Of a DNA stretch of 64,000 nucleotides, positions 1 to 12,391 are shown in pieces. Each line of letters starts with the position of its first letter. Positions within the stretch are counted from its first letter, which is position 1. The translations under genes and the position numbers were made by a program. The notes beneath the pieces were generated by a model. It saw nothing but the letters and a program-made list of their open reading frames with translations, was not told the DNA's origin and did not search any database. Origin of the DNA: Acanthochlamys bracteata (lineage: Eukaryota > Streptophyta > Magnoliopsida > Pandanales > Velloziaceae); assembly GCA_019914995.1 (NCBI GenBank), contig CM034145.1:2914001-2978000 (forward strand). Reading direction: 5' to 3'.

Positions 1-3000
1 TAGACTCATTAAATAATACATGCATAGATTCTTCAACAATCATGGTTCGTTTGTTAAAGATTCTATAAGCTTTGGATGTAGAAGAGTAACCGAGAAAAAT
101 ACCTTCATCACTTTTTGCATCAAACTTTCCAAGATTATCTTTCCCGTTGTTGAGGATAAAACATTTGCATCCAAAGGTTTTCAAGTAACCGATATTTGGG
201 ATTCTTCTCTTTAAAAGCACATATAGAGTCTTTTTAAAAATAGGGTGAATAAATGCACAGTTAATAATATGACATGCAGTATTAATGGCTTCTGCTGCCC
301 AAAAATATTTTGGTAGGTTCTGTTCTATGAGCATGGTTCGTGCCATTTCTAGTAGCACTCTATTTTTCCTTTCTACTACACCATTTTGTTGGGGAGTTCT
401 TGGAGCAGAGAAATTATGTGTTAAGCCATTCGAGTCACAGAATTCATCAAAATAAAAGTTTTGAAATTCCTTGCCATGATCACTTCTAATAGCACAGATG
501 ATTAGGTTTAATTCTTTTTGAATCTTTTTGAAAAAGCATATGAATGTTTTCATGCATCATTCTTGTATGCTAAGAAGTAAATCCAATGAAACGAGAATAA
601 TCATCTACTATTACTAGACAGTAATACTTACTTCCCAAACTTGCTGTTCTTGCTGGTTCAAATAAATCCATGTGTAGCAGTTGTAATGGTTGCTTGGTTG
701 TTATCACTTGCTTGTGCTTGAATGATGACTTCACTTGTTTTCCTTTGGCACATGTATCACATAATTCATCCAAGCTATAGTTGACTTCAGGCAGTTCCTT
801 TACTAGTTTTAGTTTGGACAGTTTTGATAGTATTTTGATGTTGCAGTGTCCTAAACGTTTATGCCAGAGCCAGCTGCTTTCCTGTTGACTTGCTACTAAA
901 CATATTTTGTTATTAGGAAGATCATCAATATAGAGTACATAAACATTACCTTCCCTTTTTCCGTTTAGTATTTCTTCTCCAGATGACAGATTAACAATTG
1001 AGCAGCATTGATTATCAAAATTAACTTTAAAACCGTTATCACACAATTGACTTATGCTTATTAGGTTATGTTTTAATCCTTTAACATGAAGAAAATTTTC
1101 TATGCATAGGGAGGAAGGATTACCTATTTTTTTATGCCTATTACTTTGCACTTCTTTGTTGTCTCCAAGGATTACATTTCCACCGAATTGTTTTTGTAGA
1201 CTCTTGAAACATTTTTCATTTTCACATCATATGTCTTGAGCACCCACGTCCAAGTACCATTTGCTATTTTTTCAGTCAGGTTAGCTCCTCTCCTTCCTGA
1301 AAGAAATCTTTAGTATTTAGGAACCCAAATTTCTTTGGGTCCTAAAGAATTAATCTTTATTATATGTTCCTTTTTGGAACCCATACCATTTTTATTTTAT
1401 TGGTGTTCTTTTTATACCAAAGATGAATAAATATTATGCCCTTTTATGCCACAATAAAAGCATTTAACAAAAAGGTATTGTGGAGTAAGACATGTTTCTT
1501 TGTATGTGCTTTGGACATTAAATTTTTGTTTTGCATCCTTGTCGCCATACCACGAGTGGCTTGTGGAGGGTGATCATACCTTGAGATTTGTTTACCAGAT
1601 TGCCATAGATGCTTTGAAATGAATCCTATTCCTTCCTTTTCAGATAATTTGCGTTGAGCTCCTAGTATTGCATCTAGTCTATCATTTCCATTAACAAATC
1701 TTACCAGTGATGCTTCTAGGTCGAGGTTCTTACTCTGCAGAGCTTTGTTTTCTTGAAGCAGTCTTTGATTTTCTTCCATCAAACAGTTTCTTTTATATGC
1801 GTATTTGTATAATCACCATGAATGGTTTAAGATCCGGATTGGTGGGGTATGACACTATCCACCTCTCTACTCAATGCCTCATTCAAGTCCTCAAGCTCAG
1901 CAATTTTCTTTATCATGTCTATGCTTGAGCTTTCTGTGCATCTTGTCAGTTCTCCAGTCTTACATTCATTTAGTTTGACATGAAGTTTTTCATTTATTTG
2001 AGTCAAGCGTTTATTTTCAATATGCAGTGCACATAGTTTAGAGTTAATATGATCATAATCTGCATGGAGTGTGTCTTTCATAGCATCGATTTTGTCTTCT
2101 AAGGCATTTTTTAAAACAAGTATTTCCTTTTTTTATTATCATTCGTTTCATCCTTAATTTTATTCATGCATACCTTCATAGTTTTGGCAATCGGTTTTGG
2201 CATGTAGGTATTTTGCATCTGATTCATCAAAAACATCTTGTAATTGTTCGTTAGAATCATCATAATCGATAAATTTACCTCATTGTCATCTTCATGATCC
2301 GCCATCGGACATAAATTGCTTTCTTTATTTTTACATGTCTCAGTGTATCGTTGTCTTGATGAACTTTCATCTTCATCACTCCAGTCGCCATAGCTCGTTT
2401 TCTTCTTGTGTCCTTGTATTTAGATCTCTTGAGCGTTGGGACAATCGTTCTTGAAGTGTCATGGCTTGTTGCGATTGAAGCGATTGGTGTCTGTCTGTCC
2501 TCCCCTCTATTGGTTCTTCCAGAACCCTTCTTTTTCTAAGCTTGTTTCTTCGAAAAAACATTTAAATTTACGGGTTAAGAGTGCAATGTCTTCATCGGGA
2601 GGAAGAATCACTTACCTGCCGGTCGTTGATCTTTAATGCAATCCCCGGGACGTTCATCAATTTTCTTGAGAGATAATTTCTTGGCCATTAGCTTGCCAAT
2701 CGATTCATCCAAAGACATTTGAGGAAAAGTTGGATTTTTTCTCTATGGCATCTACTTTAGATCCAAATGTTGGCGAAGACAACTCTCAATATCTTCCATT
2801 TCATTCTTGATTTGAATACTTTTCCTAGATTCTTGGAGGATTTGTAATGTTAGTAAATCTAGTGAACATCCGAGAAATGGACTCACCTCGGTTCATTCTG
2901 AAGTTTTCATACTCATGCATGAGCGATTCACTCTGGTTTCCTTGACTTGAGTGGTTTCCTTCATGCGTTACCTCCAACCGATCCCATATTTCTTTGGCGA

Positions 3001-3375
3001 GTTGCAAGCACCGATTCGATTGAACTCATTAGGATCCAAAATGACAATCTGAGGTTCATAGCTCTGTCATTCATTGATATGAGCTTGTTATCTTCATCAT
3101 TGTATTCTCGTTCAGCCTTGGGGATACGTATCCCATCTGGACCAGTTTTGGTTGGAAGAATAGGTCCGTCCCGTATGATCTTCCATAGTGTGAAGTCTTG
3201 TGCTCGAATGAAGATTGTCATCTTGGTTTTCCAGTAGCCATAATTTGTTCCATCAAAGAGTGGTGGTCTGTTGGAGATCTACCTTCAAAAGCTATAGGAC
3301 CAAGGTTAGCCATAAGGATCTTTTACCTCAAGGTTGTTAGACCTTTGATTTTTGGAGACCTGCTCTGATACCTAT
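1..3375 (-). mobile_element. Sire-lineage Copia retrotransposon, partial internal region (copy A)
   Basis: This stretch is collinear with 9,018-12,391 (3,375 against 3,374 bp) and reads on the minus strand. From high to low coordinates it holds the primer-binding site next to the LTR, the gag region with its coiled-coil tail, the pre-integrase zinc-binding segment (570-1,151, with the Cys residues of a DELCDTCAKGKQ-type motif) and the start of integrase, which runs off the left edge. As a fossil it is broken, with many breaks, more than copy B. It shares the LTR at 3,376-5,012 with copy B, so it is the upstream neighbour in a head-to-tail array. The rest of its pol and a further LTR are expected left of the window (inference). 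Lineage is assigned from the close match of copy B polymerase to Sire elements. Confidence 0.88.
3361..3372 (-). other. Primer-binding site of copy A (initiator Met tRNA type)
   Basis: On the minus strand the bases just inside the LTR read GGTATCAGAGCA, the standard plant Copia primer site complementary to the 3' end of initiator methionine tRNA. It lies three bases from the LTR edge. The equivalent position of copy B is at about 12,378-12,388. Confidence 0.8.
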
Positions 3376-5012
3376 TGTTAGATATTCCTGCAAGATTAAC
3401 TCAAGAGGGGAGGGGTGAATTGAGTTAGTCTATAAAAATTTTCGTTAAGTTTGTTATCCTACTGGCAGAGAGCTAACAGCCGGCTGTGTCAATGCTGTAA
3501 CCTGCAGACAGAAGAGTTAGTGTGTTTACTGACAGAAGTAACAAAGAGTAGTGCTCAGGGTATTTAACGTGGTTTGATAAAACCCCTTTGCATACATCCA
3601 CGGTCGCTCTATCACCAGAGCCAAAGCTTCACTAGACCTTTAATAAGCTACAAATACACCTAGAGCGAAGTGCTTCGCCAAGCACACATACTCTACCGGA
3701 TTTCTTCGCCAAGACAATCCCTACCAGCCTCCTGGACACGCCTGTCCCCCTGGCTGATTTGCTAGCACTATTACAAGGTTTAAGAGCTTACACCAAGCTC
3801 TACCTGAGTTTCCTTTACCGGTGCCTACAGCACCACTTTTAAACTGTCAGTGACAAGTTACAAGAAAATAAACAAGTATTGAGTGCAGGATTTATCTCAT
3901 GAATGTTGAGTGTTTAAGTAGTGATTCAGATGAGATGATCGAAGAGATTGCTAAGAGATTTCTTCAGTATGATTTTCAGCAAGATTTGTTTGTGTGGAAT
4001 AGTCAAGTTAAATGACCCAGCAAAGGGAGTTTTTGTGTAGAGTGGTAGAGTTCTTATATATCTCTTTTTTTTGCTTGGTTCTCTCTACTTCTTTTTCTTT
4101 ATGTTTCTCTCCTGTTTTTCTCTATTTCTCTACTCGTTTCCTCATTCTTTGTGACTCCTTTTTATAGAACATCTTTCTGTCAAGAGAGCCGTTGAGGAAC
4201 GTTCTTTGTTGGCGCTTCGGTTCTTCACGTCGAGAAAGGAATGGTGTTGTCCATGGTTCTTGGTGTGTTTGTGCAAAGTCTTTGTTGCATTGAATGCGTT
4301 GAAGAGATTTGAATTTGCTGCCAACGGTTGAGTGCTTAATTCAGCTAAACTTCTGTTTGAATCTCGGTGAGCTGATGAGTTGATATGGTATATCCATAAT
4401 AAATGCGATCTGAAGTTGACCGCTTGACTGATCAAGGACTTTGACTGCTTTCTTTCCTTGATTATTGAGCTTCCCTTTTGTGTGAAAGTGAAGATGATTC
4501 TAGCTCTTGAAAATCTTCTGTTTGAAGTCCTTCAGTCCGTTGTGAGTGCAGGTGATTTTTGAAGGCAAGGAAAACTTCGTTGCCGTTGAACATATGGGTC
4601 TGTCCCGAAACAGAGAAGTCTGCATATGCTTCAGTAGCCAAACAACTGACTGTAATGTGGCTGCTGCATCCTCTGTCCCGTATGTTGTTCTCTGTCCCGC
4701 TTCAGTAGCAGCATAGCAGTTGGCTGTTATTTAGCTGTGGCATCCTCTATCCCGTATGCTGTTCTCTGTCCCGCTTCAAGCAGTCGAGCAGCTGACTGTG
4801 ATGTGGCTGTGGCATCCTCTGTCCCGTGTGCTGTCCTCTGTCCATTATGTAGTAGCATAACAGTTGGCTGTATGATGGCTGTTTTTGTCTGCTGTAAATT
4901 AAATTATCTTTGTTTGTCTAATCTTGCAGACTTGTTTTCAGATTATTAGTCTTATATAAATCATAGTTCTTAATTCTTTGTTATCATCAAAATTATCCTT
5001 GTATTTCCAACA
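3376..5012 (-). repeat. Shared LTR of the Sire Copia array
   Basis: The repeat begins TGTTAGATATTCC and ends TTTCCAACA on the plus strand, so it is bounded by TG...CA, and it matches 12,392-14,041 end to end (1,637 against 1,650 bp). To its left is a primer-binding site and to its right a polypurine tract (minus strand AAAAGGGGGAGAT). It therefore serves as the 5' LTR of copy A and the 3' LTR of copy B at once. The middle (about 3,590-4,000) is almost identical in both LTRs, so the array is young. Confidence 0.92.
4640..4890. repeat. Short tandem repeat array inside the Sire LTR
   Basis: About three imperfect units of roughly 80 bp follow one another. Each contains a variant of GTGGCTGTGGCATCCTCTGT, then CCCGTATG(T/C)TGTTCTCTGTCCC and a CAG-rich linker. 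The array makes the plus strand look open (4,737-4,949), but the ORF is repeat-derived. The matching part of the right LTR (13,625-13,920) contains the same units in a strongly altered form. Confidence 0.65.
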
Positions 5013-5025
5013 ATCTCCCCCTTTT
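5013..5025 (-). other. Polypurine tract of the Sire element
   Basis: The minus strand reads AAAAGGGGGAGAT directly before the LTR start TGTTGGAAAT. It is preceded by the TTTGTCATCATCC-type sequence common in Sire elements. It marks the plus-strand priming site and confirms the orientation. Confidence 0.8.
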
Positions 5026-6065
5026 GGATGATGACAAACAAATTGAGAATTATTGATTTATGTTTTATAAACCATAAATTTGAATGGAAAATTTGCCATA
5101 CCTTTCGTGACTCCCCCAACTGGTGCATCTATTTTACTTATCATTTATTGCTCATGGCTCCCCCTCAGTTGAGTCAGAAATTTTTCTCCCCCTTTAACAA
5201 TACTTCTTCTAACAATAATTTTTCTTCATTCTCCCCTTTTGTCATCTCAAAAAAGCTTATGTAACATAGCTAGATTTTTTTTGAAAGTTAAGCGTAAGAC
5301 ATAACGAAAAGTGCAACCATTCATTTAAGCATAGTTTGTGACAAGTAAATAAACAAGCAAACATCCAAATCGTAAAACATACATCTAAGGATAATGAAAC
5401 TAAGCCTAAGCTAAGTTTTCAACTAGTTATTTTTACGCCTAGATGATGTTCTACAGACCAGAGGGTCTAGGGCGTTGATGTTTTGGTTTAGGCTGCAGAG
5501 GATGGAGGAAGTATTTCCACATCCTCATCAACAAAGGCTTGTGAGTGGAGACTAGTTTGTGAGCTTTGCGTTTTTGGTTCCTGCGCGCTTAGGAGGAAGG
5601 CTAGGACAGTTGAGGGAGCTGATGGGGTTCGAGAGATAGGAGGTTCGGTGGTAAGGGGTTCAGTTGGAGCTCTGCCGGATATCTTTGGGCAAATGATTCT
5701 TCCTGGAGGAGCTTCATAAAAGATAATTGATAATGGCTCGCTTTCTTCATCGGGTTCTTGATAGCTCCTTCACCGGGCATTCTTGGTGATTCCATGTGCT
5801 CATTTGCCTTGTGTCGGAGATCTTTGAATGATCATTGCTCCCCATATTATAGTAATGTCTGCATTCATCCGTCCCATCCTCCCGCCCATCTTCCCCGTGC
5901 ATTTTCCTCTCCATCCATCTGTCCAGTCTTAAATTCATCTCTGGCTGACTTGTCCTTTGGGTGCCCTGGTTGGCAGATGGCGTCCTTGAGCTCTTCAAAG
6001 GTTGTGTTCAGCTTCTGAATTTCTTTAGTTTGCTTTAGGATGGCATTGAGAATGTTTGTCAAGCA

Positions 6066-6914
6066 CTAAGTCAGCTGATTTGTTGTGGCACTTGCAGAGT
6101 TATTGTCAACTGGAGGGTGCTTGGACGTTAGCCCTTCCTCTGCTTCAATGATTCCTCTCAAGAACTTGGCATCTATCCTAATCATCTTCTTCACTTGCAG
6201 GGTTCCCATAGGCACAGCCTTAAATTGGCATATCCTATATATAACATGAGGGTATGGAAAGTGCTTACTGCCAGACTTGGAGACTCTCATCATGTGGTGC
6301 AACATCACCGCATAGAGGTTGATTGGCAATTTCTTCATCAACCTCCATAACAGAAAGGCGTCGTAGTTGGTGATAATGTTGCGGCTTCCAGACCGAGGAA
6401 CTATTACTTTGGAGATGACATGGCAGAGAGCTCTCGGCAACAGAGGTAAGTGGGCGGCCGACTCATACTGGAGCTTTGTTACAACCTCTATTTCCAGTGC
6501 CTGCTTGAGGTAATTCAGTTTGGAGTCACTGGCAGGCGGCATCTCCTCCCGGTAAGGTAGATCGAGCATTAAGGACATGGATCGCGCTTCCAGGTTGATC
6601 TCGATTCCATTAACCATGGTCTGAACAGAGGAGCCTCCGGTCGGATGAAGATTGGCGTAGAACATTCTGACACATTCCTCTGAAAATTCTCCCGGCCACT
6701 CATTGAACGCTGTCCATCCTTGTGCCTCAAAAATTTCATCCACTTCAAGGCCGTAGTAATTGAAGTCGTCGAAATTAACACTTGTCGGCGTCAGAATTGG
6801 AATTGCTAGCTGCCGACTGTATTTATCGAATTCCTCCTTGCCGATGAATCTCTCGTCATGGTCGTGGACAGTTCTGGAGCTTCTTGCCCAGAGTTTTCGA
6901 TTTTTCTTGGCCAT
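6066..6914 (-). CDS. Extra ORF of the Sire element, plant-transposon-associated protein
   Basis: A continuous 282-residue frame begins MAKKNRKLWARSS with a basic N-terminus and lies between RNase H and the 3' LTR, where Sire elements often carry an additional (sometimes env-like) ORF. I see no signal peptide and no clear membrane segment, so it does not look like an envelope protein. The pattern FDKYSRQLAIPILTPTSVNF, then a W..F..W segment and FYANLHPTGG around residue 100, resembles the 'putative plant transposon protein' family found in many plant genomes (family recalled, not searched). It is the longest undisturbed frame of the element apart from the polymerase pieces. Function unknown. 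A nucleic-acid or capsid-related role would be a guess. Confidence 0.6.
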   Translation of the reverse strand: MAKKNRKLWARSSRTVHDHDERFIGKEEFDKYSRQLAIPILTPTSVNFDDFNYYGLEVDEIFEAQGWTAFNEWPGEFSEECVRMFYANLHPTGGSSVQTMVNGIEINLEARSMSLMLDLPYREEMPPASDSKLNYLKQALEIEVVTKLQYESAAHLPLLPRALCHVISKVIVPRSGSRNIITNYDAFLLWRLMKKLPINLYAVMLHHMMRVSKSGSKHFPYPHVIYRICQFKAVPMGTLQVKKMIRIDAKFLRGIIEAEEGLTSKHPPVDNNSASATTNQLT

Positions 6915-7185
6915 TCTGCAGAGGTTTGGAGATTTGGCTTAGGGTTTGAGATTTAGGATTCGAGAGGGAGAGGAAAATTTGAAATGATGACGATGAGTTG
7001 TGAGGAGCTGTCCAGTCGGGTTAGCTTATACTGCATATAGCCTAGTATGAGTCAGCTGGGTCATGTGCTCAGCACGTGACCGGTCAACTGCTTACTATAG
7101 TTCTATCGATTGTAGTCATTTGTTGTCAGCGATCATAATCATGCTGAAATTTAAAATACGTCACGAGAGATAGAACAGAGCATAA

Positions 7186-8635
7186 TTATATAACACATAA
7201 ACCTATCTCATGGCAGATTTTTGTGAACGAGTCAAGTCCTAAAGGTTTAGTGAAGATGTCAGCTAGTTGATTCTCAGAATTAACAAAGTTTAACACTATA
7301 TTATTGCATTCAACATGCTCTCTAATGAAATGATGTCTTAAATCTATGTGCTTTGTGCGTGAGTGTTGAATGGGATTTTTGATTAACTTAATGGCACTTG
7401 TATTGTCACAGAATATAGGCACATTCTTAAAATCACAGCCAAAATCAAGAAGTTGTTCTTTTATCCAAAATATCTGAGAGCAAAGAACTTCCAAATGGCT
7501 ATATATTCCGCTTGGCGAGCTGACATCGCCACTGAAGCTTGTTTTTACGGAGCACCATGAGATCGATAACCTCTAAAAAAGCGACAAGAGCCACTTGTGC
7601 TCTTTCTATCAAGCTTGCATCCACCAAAATCAGCATCAGCATAAGCATATAAGTAAAATTCACAGCCTCTTGGATAGAATAATCCTAATTCCTTAGTTCC
7701 TACCAAGTATCTAATGATTCGTTTCTGACTATCATGTCGACTCTTTTGGATCACTTTGAAATCTAGCACATAGACATACACTAAATTGAATGTCCGATCT
7801 TCGGCAAGAAGATAAGATAAAGTGATCCAATCATACCTCTATATAATTTTTGATCAACTGCTTTACCTGTCTCATCTCGGTTCAGTTTGCAAGAGGTAGA
7901 CATTGGAGTGCTTATCTCCTTGCTTCCTTCCATACTGAACTTTTTGATCAACTCTTTAATGTATTTGCTTTGACTTATGAACATGCCATTTTTCAGTTGT
8001 TTAATTTGCAGACCAAGGAAATAATTTAGTTCACCCATCAAGCTCATTTCAAACTCCTCTTTCATCAAGCCAGAAAATTTTCTACATAGTCTTTCATTAG
8101 TGGCACCAAATATTATATCGTCTACATATACTTGTACAATTAACATGTCATTATTTTCATGCAATGTGAACAAAGTTAAGTCAATCTTATCTCGACTGAA
8201 GCCTTTTTCAATCAGAAATGTGCTTAACCTTTCATACCAAGCTCTGGGAGCTTGCTTCAAACCATAAAGAGCTTTATTCAATTTGTAAACATGATTTGGG
8301 CAGCTTGTGTTTTCAAACCCGAGAGGTTGTTCAACATAGACTTCTTCTTTCAGAAAACCATTTAGAAATGCACTTTTAACATCCATTTGAAAAAGTTTGA
8401 AATCTTTATGACATGCAAAAGCAAGTAGTATTCTAATGGCTTCAAGACGTGCAATAGGAGCATAAGTTTCATCAAAATCTATTCCTTCTTCCTGATTATA
8501 TCCTTTAGCTACTAGTCTAGCTTTGTTTCTAGTTATGATGTCATTTTCATCTAATTTATTTCTAAACACCCATTTTGTTCCTATGATGGATTTATTTGGA
8601 GTTTCTAACAAGATGCCATACATTATTTCTTTCAA
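7186..8635 (-). CDS. Copia reverse transcriptase and RNase H region (fossil)
   Basis: The 7,781-8,635 frame carries the Copia polymerase core, with [12 protein letters not shown], the [10 protein letters not shown] motif, [10 protein letters not shown]-like sequence ([10 protein letters not shown]), [10 protein letters not shown], and the catalytic YVDDIIFG. Then come [13 protein letters not shown] and the [13 protein letters not shown] segment. The 7,545-7,781 and 7,186-7,494 frames hold the connection and RNase H ([51 protein letters not shown]). The copy is broken, with a few breaks. Its sequence places the element in the Sire branch of Copia. Confidence 0.9.
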
Positions 8636-8890
8636 ACTGATTTAATTCTTCTTACATGGCGTTGATCCATGAACTATCTATCAATGCATCATCTATGCAT
8701 TTTGGTTCTAGATTTGATACAAATGCAGAAATATTCCATGAAATTATTTTTAAAGTAAGATCTGGTTCTTGTACCTTCATTCACTTCACCTAGTATATTT
8801 TCTTTTGGATGGTGGATCATACTTGAAAGTCTTCTTTGTCCGCTCACGAGTTTACATCGATCGTAGAATTCAGAGTCTGTCCTTCCTCTG

Positions 8891-10056
8891 TTATTTCAAT
8901 TTTACTGTTAAATCTGCTGTTTGGGTCTCTGTAATCTGTTGTTTTTCTGTCGATGGGAACAACTCTTCTTCTTTTTCTGATCCTGCATCTAGTTCTCGAT
9001 TTCTTCTCGTGCCATTGTTAGACTCATTAAATAATACATGCATAGATTCTTCAACAATCATGGTTCGTTTGTTAAAGATTCTATAAGCTTTGGATGTAGA
9101 AGAGTAACCGAGAAAAATACATTCATCACTTTTTGCATCAAACTTTCCAAGATTATCTTTCCCGTTGTTGAGGATAAAACATTTGCATCCAAAGGTTTTC
9201 AAGTAACCGATATTTGGGATTCTTCTCTTTAAAAGCACATATAGAGTCTTTTTAAAAATAGGGTGAATAAATGCACAGTTAATAATATGACATGCAGTAT
9301 TAATGGCTTCTGCCCAAAAATATTTTGGTAGGTTCTGTTCTATGAGCATGGTTCGTGCCATTTCTAGTAGCACTCTATTTTTCCTTTCTACTACACCATT
9401 TTGTTGGGGAGTTCTTGGAGCAGAGAAATTATGTGTTAAGCCATTCGAGTCACAGAATTCATCAAAATAAAAGTTTTGAAATTCCTTGCCATGATCACTT
9501 CTAATAGCACAGATGATTAGGTTTAATTCTTTTTGAATCTTTTTGAAAAAGCATATGAATGTTTTCAGTGCATCATTCTTGTATGCTAAGAAGTAAATCC
9601 AACAGAAACGAGAATAATCATCTACTATTACTAGACAGTAATACTTACTTCCCAAACTTGCTGTTCTTGCTGGTTCAAATAAATCCATGTGTAGCAGTTG
9701 TAATGGTTGCTTGGTTGTTATCACTTGCTTGTGCTTGAATGATGACTTCACTTGTTTTCCTTTGGCACATGTATCACATAATTCATCCAAGCTATAGTTG
9801 ACTTGAGTGGTTCCTTTACTAGTTTTAGTTTGGGCAGTTTTGATAGTATTTTGATGTTGCAGTGTCCTAAACGTTTATGCCAGAGCCAGCTGCTTTCCTG
9901 TTGACTTGCTACTAAACATATTTTGTTATTAGGAAGATCATCAATATAGAGTACATAAACATTACCTTCCCTTTTTCGTTTAGTATTTCTTCTCGGATGA
10001 TGATTAACAATTGAGCAAAGATTGATTATCAAAATTAACTTTAAAACCGTTATCAC
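8891..10056 (-). CDS. Copia pre-integrase and integrase region (fossil)
   Basis: The zinc-binding pre-integrase part shows LWHKRLGHCN and CDTCAKGKQVKSSFKHK. The integrase core shows LLHMDLFEP with the first Asp, IVDDYSRFCWIYFL with the second Asp region, IRSDHGKEFQN, and the HNFSAPRTPQQNGVVERKNR stretch with the catalytic Glu. The C-terminal part ends near GYSSTSKAYRIFNKRT. It integrates the cDNA made by the neighbouring polymerase. The fossil copy is broken. Confidence 0.88.
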
Positions 10057-10535
10057 ACAATTGACTTATGCTTATTAGGTTATGTTTTAATCCTTTAACA
10101 TGAAGAAAATTTTCTATGCATAGGGAGGAAGGATTACCTATTTTTTTCTATGCCTATTACTTTGCACTTCTTTGTTGTCTCCAAGGATTACATTTCCACC
10201 GAATTGTTTTTGTAGATCTTTGAAACATTTTTCATTTTCTCATCATATGTCTTGAGCACCCATTTATCAAGTACCATTTGCTATTTTTCAGTCGGGTTAG
10301 CTCCTCTCCTTCTTCCTGCAAAAAATCTTTTTAGTATTTAGGAACCCAAATTTCTTTGGGTCCTAAAGAATTAGTCTTTGTTATATGTTCCTTTTGGAAC
10401 CCATACCATTTTATTTTATTGGTGTTCTTTTTATACCAAAGATGAATAAATATTATGCCTTTTTATGCCACAATAAAAGCATTTAACAAAAGGTATTGTG
10501 GAGTAAGACATGTTTCTTTGTATGTGCTTTGGACA

Positions 10536-12391
10536 TTAAATTTTTGTTTTGCATCCTTCTTTGCCCATACAGTGGCTTGTGGAGGGTCGATCATACCTTG
10601 AGATTTGTTTACCAGTTGCCATAGATGCTGAAATGAATCCTATTCCTTCCTTTCTGTATGGGCTGCGTTGAGCTCCTAGTATTGCATCTAGTCTATCATT
10701 TCCATTAACAAATCTTACCAGTGATGCTTCTAGGTCGAGGTTCTTACTCTGCAGAGCTTTGTTTTCTTGAAGCAGTCTTTGATTTTCTTCCATCAGCTTA
10801 GTTTCTTTTATGTGCGTATTTGTATAATCAGTCATGAATGGTTTAAGATCTGGATTGGTGGGGTATGACAGTCTATCCACCTCTCTACTCAATGCCTCAT
10901 TCAAGTCCTCAAGCTCAGCAATTTTCTTTATCATGTCTATGCTTGAGCTTTACATGCATCTTGTCGATTCTCGATCTTACATTCATTTAGTTTGACATGA
11001 AGTTTTTCATTTATTTGAGTCAAGCGTTTATTTTCAATATGCAGTGCACATAGTTTAGAGTTAATATGATCATAATCTGCATGGAGTGTGTCTTTCATAG
11101 CATCAGTTTTGTCTTCTAAGGCATTTTTTAAAACAAGTATTTCCTTTTTCAGACATTCGTTTTCATCCTTAATTTTATTCATGCATACCTTCATAGTTTT
11201 GCAGTCGGTTTTGGCATGTAGGTATTTTGCATACAGTTCATCAAAAACATCTTGTAATTGTTCGTTAGAATCATCATAGTCAGTAGAATTTACCTCATTG
11301 TCATCTTCATGATCTGCCATCAGACATAAATTGCTTTCTTTATTTTTCTGTGTCTCAGTGTGACTGTCTTCTGATGAACTTTCATCTTCATCACTCCAGG
11401 CTGCCATAGCTCGTTTTCTTCTTGTGTCCTTGTATTTAGATCTCTTGAGCAGTGGACAATCGTTCTTGAAGTGTCATGGCTTGTTGCAGTTGAAGCAGTT
11501 GGTGTCCTGTCTGTCCTCCCCTCTATTGGTTCTTCCAGGAACCCTTCTTTTTCTAAGCTTGTTTCTTCTGAGAAAACATTTAAATTTACGGGTTAAGAGT
11601 GCAATGTCTTCATCAGAGGAAGAATCACTTACCTGCTGGTCGTTGATCTTTAATGCAATCCCTTCAGGACGTTCATCAATTTTCTTCAGAGATAATTTCT
11701 TGGCCATTAGCTTGCCAATCAGTTCATCCAGTGACATTTGAGGAAAAGTTGGATTTTTCTCTATGGCATCTACTTTAGATCCAAATGTTGGCAGCACAGC
11801 TCTCAATATCTTCCATTTCAGTTCTTCAGATTTGAATACTTTTCCTAGATTCTTCAGAGGATTTGTAATGTTAGTAAATCTAGTGAACATCCGAAAATGG
11901 ACTCACCTCGGTTCATTCTGAAGTTTTCATACTCATGCATGAGCGATTCACTCTGGTTTCCTTGACTTGAGTGGTTCCTTCATGCGTTACCTCCAACCGA
12001 TCCCATATTTCTTTGGCGAGTTGCAAGCACCGATTGATTGAACTCATTAGGATCCAAAATAGACAATCTGAGGGTTCATAGCTCATCATTCATTGATATG
12101 AGCTTGTTATCTTCATCATTGTATTCTCGTTGGCCTTGGGATACGTATCCCATCCGGACGATTTTGGTTGGAAGAATAGGTCCGTCCCCTATGATCTTCC
12201 ATAGTGTGAAGTCTTGTCTTTCGAATGAAGATTGTCATCTTGGTTTTCCAAGAGCCATAATTTGTTCCATCAAAGAGTGGTGGTGCATTGGAGATCTACC
12301 TTCAAAAGCTATAGGACCAAGGTTAGCCATAAGGATCTTTTACCTCAAGGTTGTTAGACCTTTGATTTTTGGAGACCCGCTGATACCCTAT
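10536..12391 (-). CDS. Copia gag region with zinc knuckle and coiled coil (fossil)
   Basis: Read on the minus strand, the first part contains gag capsid-like sequence (NITNPLKNLGKVF, RAVLPTFGSKVDAIEK, ALKINDQQVSDSSSDEDIA). A CFNCNKP zinc knuckle start follows near 11,480. Next is a long acidic and coiled-coil stretch (10,537-11,407; WSDEDESSSEDS, LYAKYLHAKTDCKTMK, LEDLNEALSREVDRL). This long coiled coil after the knuckle is typical of Sire gag. The region is broken, with several breaks. Confidence 0.78.

Noticed and set aside
4737-4949. Open frame with repeated Ala-Ser-Ser and Val-Leu-Cys-Pro words
   Set aside because: It is the translation of the minisatellite inside the Sire LTR and is absent in the other LTR.
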